The notes beneath the pieces are model-generated. The model was not told where the DNA came from. It did no database searches and saw only the letters and a list, made by a program, of their open reading frames with translations. A stretch of DNA of 9,749 bases, from contig CAZVWV010000136.1 in NCBI GenBank assembly GCA_964631745.1, positions 1-9,749 of the forward strand, in the 5' to 3' direction. Positions 1-4,788 of this stretch are shown one piece after another. A program made the position numbers and the translations under genes. This DNA is from CAZVWV01 sp964631745. GTDB taxonomy: Bacteria; Bdellovibrionota_C; UBA2361; JBGSMV01. Position 1 is the first letter of the stretch. Every line of letters starts with the position of its first letter.

Positions 1-70
1 CCTTAGTACCCCCCCTTTGGTCCAAAAAAGCTTGGTAGAGTCCTAAATAGAATTATTTGGAGACTTTTTT

Positions 71-283
71 ATGACACACTATCAAACCTATCTTCTATTG
101 GAATCCCTATCGTACGTCTTCTCAGCTGAGGAGCTACTGGATGGAAGGGATATAATAAAGCTTTTATGTAACGCGTTTAATTTGCGTCAGGCGAGCGCCA
201 ACTGTCTTGTCGACGGCGCTCTCACCTTGAAAAAACTCCGCGAGAGTCGCGTTACCTCCGAAGAGCCAATTTACGTTCAATAG
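71..283 (+). CDS. Small hypothetical protein, first gene of the trbB operon
   Basis: I do not recognise this 70-residue protein. It has no signal peptide or membrane segment and looks like a small soluble, mostly helical protein. There is one cysteine (residue 33 in 'LCNAF') and another at 45. The start is supported by GGAGA at 59-63, seven bases before the ATG. It ends five bases before trbB, which has no visible ribosome binding site of its own, so translation of trbB may depend on ribosomes finishing this gene (inference). It could be a regulator or accessory factor of the conjugation operon, but nothing in the sequence shows a function. The tight spacing and good ribosome binding site make it likely to be a real gene. 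Confidence 0.6.
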   Translation: MTHYQTYLLLESLSYVFSAEELLDGRDIIKLLCNAFNLRQASANCLVDGALTLKKLRESRVTSEEPIYVQ

Positions 284-288
284 TATTT

Positions 289-1272
289 ATGACAACGCAG
301 TCTCGACTCTCAGAATTACTTGCGACCGCACTTGGGCTGGAAGTGCAATGTCTTTTGGGCGATCCGACCATAAGTGAAATTAGGCTTAATGCCGACGGCA
401 CGTTGTGGGCGAATCGTCTTGGACACGGGAAATTCCCCACAGAAACTCGGGTTACTCCCGAAAGCGCAAGACAAGTGATTTATGCTGTAGCCTACTCGGT
501 AAACGACATATGTAACGATGACAAACCAGCCATTTCGGCAGAACTGCCTGGAACTGGAGAACGCTTTCAAGGGGTATTGCCGCCTCTTTCAAAAGCTCCG
601 GCGTTTTCTATTAGAAAAAAAGCTGTAAAAATCTTCTCACTTCAGGAATTGGTATTGCAAGGAGTGTTGTCCGCTGATGGTGGCTCATTCCTTCAAAGGA
701 CTGTGCTCGGGCGAGAAAACATTTTAATTGTAGGTGGGACCGATAGCGGAAAGACTACCTTTGCAAACGCATTGCTCCAAGTAGTAGCAGAGACGTCCGA
801 TAGAATTGTCATCATCGAAGATACCCAGGAATTGCAATGTAATGCTCAAGACGTTGAGTACCTTCGCACAAAGGACGGAGTTGCGTCCCTGCGTGACCTG
901 GTGAGGATCACTATGCGTCTTAGTCCAGATCGTATCGTGATCGGTGAGGTAAGAGGAGCAGAAGCCCTTGACCTACTAAAAGCGTGGAACACAGGACATG
1001 GGGGTGGTGTTAGCACAGTGCATGCAAGTTCCGCCAAGCAGGGACTATCTAGAATCGAACAGCTCGTGCAGGAGGCAAATGTTCAAACGCCTTCAAAGCA
1101 TATGATAGCTGAGGCAGTTAACGTCATTGTCTACATGGAAAAGGTTGGAACGAAGCGATTGGTGAAAGAGATCGCAAGAGTTAAAGGTGTCACACCGAGT
1201 GGCTACGATTTAACCCCGTATACCTTAAAAGATAAGGCAAACGACGAAGAGGGGAAAAGGGACTTTGTATGA
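289..1272 (+). CDS. trbB: TrbB, VirB11-type secretion ATPase of conjugation system
   Basis: This 327-residue cytoplasmic ATPase should form the hexameric motor at the inner-membrane base of the Trb conjugation channel, powering pilus assembly and substrate transfer (family knowledge). The N-terminal domain covers about residues 1-110 and includes the TrbB-like stretch 'ISEIRLNADGTLW'. The P-loop GGTDSGKT is at 149-156, the Asp box around 'VIIEDTQEL' at 174-182, Walker B 'RIVIGEVRGAE' at 215-225 and the His box 'TGHGGGVSTVHA' at 235-246. Length matches the family (about 320). The P-loop has Asp at 152, where family members normally have Gly, Ser or Ala. The start lacks a clear Shine-Dalgarno site and is probably coupled to the gene ending five bases upstream. 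The stop overlaps the next start in an ATGA. Its place here is unusual, since the other trb genes of the window are more than 4 kb away on the opposite strand. Confidence 0.93.
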   Translation: MTTQSRLSELLATALGLEVQCLLGDPTISEIRLNADGTLWANRLGHGKFPTETRVTPESARQVIYAVAYSVNDICNDDKPAISAELPGTGERFQGVLPPLSKAPAFSIRKKAVKIFSLQELVLQGVLSADGGSFLQRTVLGRENILIVGGTDSGKTTFANALLQVVAETSDRIVIIEDTQELQCNAQDVEYLRTKDGVASLRDLVRITMRLSPDRIVIGEVRGAEALDLLKAWNTGHGGGVSTVHASSAKQGLSRIEQLVQEANVQTPSKHMIAEAVNVIVYMEKVGTKRLVKEIARVKGVTPSGYDLTPYTLKDKANDEEGKRDFV

Positions 1273-1817
1273 GGAACAATATGCGCCAATCACATGAATA
1301 CTATTCAGACGATTTGGGTTTTCTTGATTTATTGCTTACCGATTATCTGCCAGGGGTTATAAAGGCAAGTCTTTTTATCGCGCTTGGAATTTTCATTAAT
1401 CCTCTTTATGACGCTCTAAGTCCATATTTGCCCGATATTAAGCTGCCAGAAGTTTTTCGCCCGCAAACTCAAATTGTCTATGCAACCAATCCGAAAATGG
1501 AAAAAGAATTTGAACTAATGAAACGAATCTTGGAAGGTCTCGTAGTTAGTGTTCGCGATTTCACTTCTGAGAAAGATGCCCACGTTAAAAGAAACGCGAT
1601 CGACAATAACGAAGCCATCTATCCCAGAAGTGTCAAAGTCATAGTCGATAACGCGAGGTTACGAGCTGAACCCAGCGCTGATGGAGCCACAAGAGGTACG
1701 ATTCCAAAAGAGACAGTTCTATTTGCGCAGGATGAAAGAAATGGGTGGCTTCTAGTCGTTTCCCCCTTAGGGGAAGACTGCTGGATTCGACGCGAGCTTA
1801 CAGAGTTTATTATATAA
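1269..1817 (+). CDS. Single-pass membrane protein with C-terminal SH3-like domain
   Basis: This 182-residue protein has a short polar N-terminus, one hydrophobic segment at about residues 28-45 ('GVIKASLFIALGIFINPLYD'), a linker, and a C-terminal domain at about 122-182. That domain has the bacterial SH3 pattern 'VIVDNARLRAEPS...G.IPKETVLFAQDERNGWLLVV...CWIRRELTEFI'. The likely topology puts the SH3 domain in the periplasm, where such domains often bind cell-wall peptides or other proteins (family knowledge). The next gene is a peptidoglycan peptidase, so a recruiting or gating role is a reasonable inference. The gene overlaps trbB by four bases. A second in-frame ATG at 1281 has a better ribosome binding site (GAGGA at 1271-1275, five-base spacing), so the protein may really be 178 residues. 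It has no clear homology to a named Trb protein. The SH3 assignment is fairly secure; the function is not. Confidence 0.75.
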   Translation: MRNNMRQSHEYYSDDLGFLDLLLTDYLPGVIKASLFIALGIFINPLYDALSPYLPDIKLPEVFRPQTQIVYATNPKMEKEFELMKRILEGLVVSVRDFTSEKDAHVKRNAIDNNEAIYPRSVKVIVDNARLRAEPSADGATRGTIPKETVLFAQDERNGWLLVVSPLGEDCWIRRELTEFII

Positions 1818-1830
1818 GGAGCACTCTAGA

Positions 1831-2307
1831 ATGCTTAACTTCATCATAGGAGTTTTTCTTCAGGTGCAATCTGTGGCATTAAGTGCTTCGGTAAATCACC
1901 ATTCTTTCCAATTGCCAGTTGCCGGAGCTTTGATCTCAAGCGGCTTTGGACCAAGACTTCATCCCGTAACGCAAAAAAATCTATTCCACAGCGGAGTTGA
2001 CCTTGCGGCTAAAAAAGGGAGTGCCGTGAGGAGCATTGGCGCAGGAATAATTGTCTTTTCAAAAAAATACAAAGGTTATGGAAATCTTGTGGTAGTCCTT
2101 CATTCGCATGGAATTACAACTCACTACGGACATCTGGCCGAGCTTTCAGTGGATGTTGGTGACCGAGTGGGGCAGGGGGCGCTTCTAGGAACAATAGGTA
2201 GTACCGGCCTTACGACGGGGCCACATCTTCACTTTGAGACAAGGCAATCGGGCGCTCCCTTTGACCCTAATCTTTTATTTGAGGCTATAAGGAGTTCATC
2301 ATGGTGA
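1831..2307 (+). CDS. Exported M23 (LytM-type) peptidoglycan endopeptidase
   Basis: This 158-residue protein is essentially one M23 metallopeptidase domain behind an N-terminal hydrophobic segment (residues 1-18, 'ALSA' just before a possible cleavage site at 19-20). M23 enzymes cut peptide cross-bridges of peptidoglycan. The full active-site set is visible: 'HSGVDLA' gives zinc ligands H53 and D57, 'HYGHL' at 98-102 gives the catalytic-type H101, and 'GPHLHFE' at 130-136 gives H132 and zinc ligand H134. The segment before the catalytic core ('ISSGFGPRLHPVT') is also typical. The signal segment has no Lys or Arg at its start, which is unusual and may mean inefficient cleavage or a membrane anchor. 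AAGGAG at 1816-1821 supports this start and overlaps the previous stop codon. Conjugation systems usually use a lytic transglycosylase to open the wall; here the operon carries an endopeptidase. It lacks the long coiled coil of cell-division M23 proteins. Confidence 0.9.
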   Translation: MLNFIIGVFLQVQSVALSASVNHHSFQLPVAGALISSGFGPRLHPVTQKNLFHSGVDLAAKKGSAVRSIGAGIIVFSKKYKGYGNLVVVLHSHGITTHYGHLAELSVDVGDRVGQGALLGTIGSTGLTTGPHLHFETRQSGAPFDPNLLFEAIRSSSW

Positions 2308-2963
2308 AGCGGGAAAGTGAAATAATAGAGGATTCGGGATCAAAGCTCATTTTAAGAGATGAAAGCGGCGCAGCTCTCCTAAGACTAATTGAAAGGGCAA
2401 AAAGTAAAGGCTGGAGTAGTGTCGAAATTGTTGAGGGAAGTCATGAGGCAAAGCGCACGCTTTGGTTTCAAGCCTCCATGGCCGGATTAGAAGTGCGAGG
2501 CTATGCTCCTACACTTTCTGACCGCGCCAAGTTACAAAGATTGCAGCAAGACCACAGAGGCTCTCCGCTTGAATGTACTGTAATCCGAGCGGACAGAGTG
2601 CTCCGCGATTACGATGAACGAGTACTACCGGAGCTTCGGAAGGAACTCATACACCTTTCCAAGGAGCGTGAAAAAAAGGGTATTCGAACTACTGTACTAG
2701 ATATTGCCTATGGTTTAAATCGCCCACAGAACTTCACTGAGAGATCTCTTGATGATCGCTATCACTACCTTAGGCAAAAGCTCTCTGAAGCGACGCGGTC
2801 AAAGGAGCTTTTTCTTAAGTTAGGCAGCCGCCCCGTGCGTCTTAGGACTTCATATGAGGATGGACTTCCCCGTTATATTCTTGAGGAGCCTCAACAGTTA
2901 AAGCAGGCCCTTGAGGAACAAGAAATAAGTAGAGCTAGTATCACGAGGAGAAAACCCGGATGA
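2301..2963 (+). CDS. LPD7-domain protein, conjugation-associated
   Basis: This 220-residue cytoplasmic protein has an N-terminal region (about residues 8-90) matching LPD7, a domain usually found inside or beside large plasmid relaxases of the TraI/MobA type. The recognisable parts are 'KGWSSVEIVEGSHEAKRTLW' (36-55) and 'GLEVRGYAPTLSDRAKLQRL' (62-81), which carry the 'W..v...Gs...kr..w..a...gl.v.GY.Pt' pattern. The remainder is charged and helical, with probable coiled-coil stretches at 105-125 and 150-170, and has no motif I recognise. No relaxase HxH or catalytic Tyr motif is visible, so it is not itself a nickase. The gene overlaps the peptidase gene by seven bases, has AAGGAG at 2289-2294, and overlaps the next gene by four bases. 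A role in DNA processing or relaxosome assembly is inferred from the domain only. Confidence 0.72.
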   Translation: MVKRESEIIEDSGSKLILRDESGAALLRLIERAKSKGWSSVEIVEGSHEAKRTLWFQASMAGLEVRGYAPTLSDRAKLQRLQQDHRGSPLECTVIRADRVLRDYDERVLPELRKELIHLSKEREKKGIRTTVLDIAYGLNRPQNFTERSLDDRYHYLRQKLSEATRSKELFLKLGSRPVRLRTSYEDGLPRYILEEPQQLKQALEEQEISRASITRRKPG

Positions 2964-3262
2964 AGTTCTTCTCTTGTTGTACGTTTGAGTACGGTGAACA
3001 AGAAGAAAAACTTTCACCTGAGCAGGCGCTCATGGCAGGTATTCTAGAGTCTGCTCTAGTTGATGCGAGGGGCAGTGGGTGGATTGTGGGAGATACGTTT
3101 GGTGGAGTAGCTAAACGAAAAAAGGCAGCTCTACTTTGGCTTTCGTCTGACGATGTATACTGCTGCTGCAGGAGAGGGATCAGTTTTCGTTACGTCTGTG
3201 AAGCCCTAGAAATCGAACCACACGACATCAGAACAAAGGCCCAATTGCCCCAAGTGCTGTAA
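2960..3262 (+). CDS. Small cysteine-rich hypothetical protein
   Basis: This 100-residue protein closes the left operon. The start has GAGGAG at 2945-2950 and overlaps the LPD7 gene in an ATGA. The second half ('ALLWLSSDD', then 'ISFRYVCEALEIEPHDIR' at 74-91) resembles a family of small proteins that I recall from deltaproteobacterial genomes and their phages, where the pattern is roughly 'W..s.d...fsF..vCe.LgidP..iR'. No function is established for that family to my knowledge; a DNA-binding or regulatory role is often suspected. This copy differs by six cysteines (6, 7, 68, 69, 70 and 80), three of them consecutive, which could bind metal. There is no signal peptide or membrane segment. The gene is very probably real; the family link is from memory and the function is unknown. 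Confidence 0.7.
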   Translation: MKFFSCCTFEYGEQEEKLSPEQALMAGILESALVDARGSGWIVGDTFGGVAKRKKAALLWLSSDDVYCCCRRGISFRYVCEALEIEPHDIRTKAQLPQVL

Positions 3263-3366
3263 GATAAACAGAGAATTGAGGCAAGTCCAGGACACCGCGC
3301 TCTTTAGAGTGATTGTAGTAAGGAAATTGTCCTTGAAGTTTTACCAAAGGAGATCCCAGCCAACTC

Positions 3367-3957
3367 TTATGCCGCTTTCTGAATTTGTCCTGAACACACC
3401 TCCGACTTAGGCATCTTTCCTTCGCGCTTTACGTCGTAGGTGATCCAAGTCATCTCAAGCCTATTGGCAAAACTATCTAGGGCATCTCCGCTCAATTCTT
3501 TTCCCTGGCAGAATACCTTGATGTTCTTAGGCGCTAGAAAGCTTGGTCTATAGAAAACAAGAATAGGTCCAGGGCGACGCTTATTGTAGTTCAAGCACAT
3601 AATCATGCGTGACAAGTTTGATCGGCCGCTTGAATCTCCGCCCACGAGATCAAAGAACGCTGTAAGATGTCTGTGTTTTCTGAGCATGTTGCCAATCCTT
3701 CCCGCAAGTGAATGGCTATCGCCAGAAACGATAGGCTCATCAAACGGTCCCTCCGGTCTCGCGGCAGCTTTTACAAAAATTACAGCGAATGCATGCGTAA
3801 TCATCTGCCAGCGAAACGAAAGTGTACCCTTTGGGGCAAAGCACGCGCGCAGCCCAACAATCGGAGTGTCGTAACCCGGTGCATGATAGACCGTTCTTAC
3901 TAATTCCGGGGCATTATTATCTTCAAAGTGCAGCTCAAACCTTGGTGCGTTGGACAT
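3367..3957 (-). CDS. Hypothetical protein, 196 residues, no recognised domain
   Basis: I do not recognise this protein. It has no signal peptide and no convincing membrane segment. It contains a moderately hydrophobic stretch 'MITHAFAVIFVKAAA' at about residues 52-66, a basic stretch 'MLRKHRHL' at 91-98 and another, 'YNKRRPGP', at 114-121. The reading frame extends 23 codons further upstream to an ATG at 4026, but that start has no properly spaced ribosome binding site. The ATG at 3957 is preceded by AGGAGG with six-base spacing, so the shorter form is called. The gene faces the left operon, with a 104-base gap between the two stop codons that has no strong terminator. A perfect TATAAT lies about 100 bases upstream on the same strand, so it is probably transcribed alone. 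It could be an accessory gene of the element; no role can be assigned. Confidence 0.68.
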   Translation of the reverse strand: MSNAPRFELHFEDNNAPELVRTVYHAPGYDTPIVGLRACFAPKGTLSFRWQMITHAFAVIFVKAAARPEGPFDEPIVSGDSHSLAGRIGNMLRKHRHLTAFFDLVGGDSSGRSNLSRMIMCLNYNKRRPGPILVFYRPSFLAPKNIKVFCQGKELSGDALDSFANRLEMTWITYDVKREGKMPKSEVCSGQIQKAA

Positions 3958-3963
3958 TGAATA

Positions 3964-3969
3964 CCTCCT
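3964..3969 (-). promoter_or_regulatory. Strong ribosome binding site that fixes the 3957 start
   Basis: On the minus strand this reads AGGAGG, six bases before the ATG at 3957. It is close to a perfect anti-16S match and outweighs the upstream in-frame ATG at 4026, whose only nearby purine-rich bases touch the start codon. Confidence 0.8.
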
Positions 3970-4055
3970 TTTGTTATTGAGAGCTTTCCTTAGCTCCTGC
4001 CTTTTAGTAAGCAATGCCTGTACCATCTCCGAAAAAAGCGCAGGTGCTTGAAATA

Positions 4056-4061
4056 ATTATA
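4056..4061 (-). promoter_or_regulatory. Candidate -10 box for the 196-residue gene
   Basis: The minus strand carries a perfect TATAAT, giving a leader of about 90 bases before the ATG at 3957. The hexamer 17 bases upstream is CCCATA (4079-4084), a poor -35, so the promoter may need an activator. The nested dyad at 4084-4131 starts exactly there. The site is in AT-rich DNA, so chance occurrence is possible. Confidence 0.4.
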
Positions 4062-4083
4062 TTTTAGGGGTCGAATGGTATGG

Positions 4084-4131
4084 GTTAGTGGGGCATTTTG
4101 TCTCACCAGTGGTGCACGATACCTCACTAAC
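4084..4131. repeat. Nested dyad: 13-base inverted repeat around a perfect palindrome
   Basis: The outer arms are 4084-4096 (GTTAGTGGGGCAT) and 4119-4131 (ATACCTCACTAAC), complementary at 11 of 13 positions, and at 12 of 13 if a G-U pair is allowed in RNA. Between them is the 11-base perfect palindrome CACCAGTGGTG at 4104-4114, whose centre is within about two bases of the outer centre. There is no T-run after it on either strand, so it does not look like an intrinsic terminator. It lies in a gene-free stretch (3958-4283) just upstream of a candidate promoter. It could be a regulator site, a structured RNA element or a recombination or transfer site. The structure is visible in the bases; the role is inference. 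Confidence 0.65.
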
Positions 4132-4204
4132 ACTTTACAGAGTCTTCATGGCTGAAATTTCATTGAATTCTAAGTGCTAGGGGTTCTGTTCGGGATACGT
4201 AAAA

Positions 4205-4228
4205 GGCAGCGCCAGATTGCTGTAAAAA
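4205..4228 (+). repeat. Left copy of inverted repeat
   Basis: This copy reads GGCAGCGCCAGATTGCTGTA followed by an A-run. Against the reverse complement of 4703-4727 it matches at 21 of 24 aligned positions with one single-base gap. All three mismatches are transitions, and the inner 13 bases (ATTGCTGTAAAAA) are identical. Confidence 0.7.
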
Positions 4229-4283
4229 AATCCTTTAACGACGGCTGTTTCCTGCCCTAGAGCGCTTATGGCCGGGTGATACT

Positions 4284-4553
4284 TTACACTTGTTTTGGGA
4301 CTGTGATTTGACCTGATGCAATTAACTTGGCCACGTTTTCAATAACCTTGGCAAAGTAGTAAAATGCGGCATACCGTCGGCAAAGTGCGTCCATTCCGCC
4401 CGGTTGCACGCTATCCATCAGCCGTTTGAAGTCCGGCATGTCGTCACACATCTCAGCGAGAATCGTGGCGTCATCGCGGCCATCGTTGATGAGCCCTTGT
4501 ACTTTGGCGTCAATCCTTTCGGCGATCTCTAATAGTTCCGGAGCAAAAAGCAT
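4284..4553 (-). CDS. Hypothetical protein, 89 residues, possible cassette cargo
   Basis: This small soluble, probably all-helical protein has no signal peptide. Its C-terminal half ('MDALCRRYAAFYYFAKVIEN', residues 54-73, then 'KLIASGQITVP') resembles a widespread family of short uncharacterised proteobacterial proteins with the pattern 'LC.rY..FY.FAk..E.ia..iasG.I.VP'. I recall the pattern but no function. Codon use and base composition are visibly more GC-rich than in the flanking genes. The start at 4553 lacks a good ribosome binding site (the nearest purine run, AGAAGA, is too far upstream), but it follows a credible promoter at 4586-4614. The gene lies between the inverted repeats at 4205-4228 and 4703-4727, which suggests it arrived as a unit. 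Confidence 0.62.
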   Translation of the reverse strand: MLFAPELLEIAERIDAKVQGLINDGRDDATILAEMCDDMPDFKRLMDSVQPGGMDALCRRYAAFYYFAKVIENVAKLIASGQITVPKQV

Positions 4554-4585
4554 GGTGTGGAAACGTTTCTTCTACGTGAAGGTGG

Positions 4586-4614
4586 AGTATGCAGTTAGCG
4601 ATAGTGTCAGTCAA
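4586..4614 (-). promoter_or_regulatory. Candidate promoter of the 89-residue gene
   Basis: On the minus strand the -35 is TTGACT (4609-4614) and the -10 is CATACT (4586-4591), separated by exactly 17 bases. The match to the sigma-70 consensus is 5/6 and 4/6. Transcription would start near 4579, giving a leader of about 26 bases before the ATG at 4553. Confidence 0.5.
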
Positions 4615-4702
4615 GTCTCATGGCCCTGCGTCAATCGGCTTTTGACTAACGAATCTGGTGAACTTACTGCCCCTAGCGGATTACGTTGTCCATTACGACA
4701 TA

Positions 4703-4727
4703 TTTTTACAGCAATTTGGTTGCTACC
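4703..4727 (-). repeat. Right copy of inverted repeat
   Basis: Read on the minus strand this begins GGTAGCAACCAAATTGCTGT and ends in an A-run. It is the inverted partner of 4205-4228. The region between the 89-residue gene and the 224-residue gene (4554-4788) holds this repeat, the promoter at 4586-4614 and a small hairpin (GTCAA/TTGAC, 4630-4646), and no other gene I can support. Confidence 0.7.
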
Positions 4728-4788
4728 CGATTAGCTGTTACTAATTACATCTGGTCCGGGGAAGTATGAGAATTTTCCCAGCTCGACG

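Larger units (their letters stand above)
4205..4727. mobile_element. Possible small inserted cassette bounded by inverted repeats
   Basis: Imperfect inverted repeats (4205-4228 and 4703-4727) both begin with GG at their outer end and enclose about 520 bases holding one - strand gene of 89 residues with its own promoter. The gene is about 57-58% GC in two hand-counted 60-base rows (4381-4500), against 37% in a row of the neighbouring gene (5041-5100). This suggests separate origin. There is no transposase, and I found no target-site duplication at the outer edges. It could be a non-autonomous (MITE-like) element with cargo, the remnant of an insertion sequence, or two copies of a regulatory site. 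Confidence 0.35.

Noticed and set aside
16..26. Palindrome TTTGGTCCAAA upstream of the first gene, as an operator
   Set aside because: Only five-base arms, no promoter placed sensibly around it, and a chance match in short AT-rich DNA is likely. TAGAAT at 48-53 is too close to the start codon to be a normal -10.
3300..3334. Short inverted repeats CTCTTTAGAG and AAGGA-AATTG-TCCTT between the convergent genes, as a bidirectional terminator
   Set aside because: Stems are only four or five bases and no T-run follows on either strand.
3958..4026. Longer form of the 196-residue protein starting at ATG 4026
   Set aside because: The only purine run touches the start codon, while ATG 3957 follows a near-perfect AGGAGG.
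4084..4131. Integron attC-type recombination site
   Set aside because: attC sites run RYYYAAC to GTTRRRY from left to right. Here the arms are GTT-first and AAC-last, and the GTTAGTG arm does not fit GTTRRRY.
4205..4236. Terminator for the 89-residue gene formed by the left repeat (CAGC/GCTG followed by CCTTTT on the minus strand)
   Set aside because: The stem is four base pairs with an eight-base loop and the T-run is short. The match to the distant inverted copy is a better explanation of the sequence.
4426..4734. Plus-strand reading frame of 102 residues across the 89-residue gene and its upstream region
   Set aside because: Its first part is the antisense of a better supported gene and its second part covers that gene's promoter and the right repeat. 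The Ser-rich product has no recognisable pattern.
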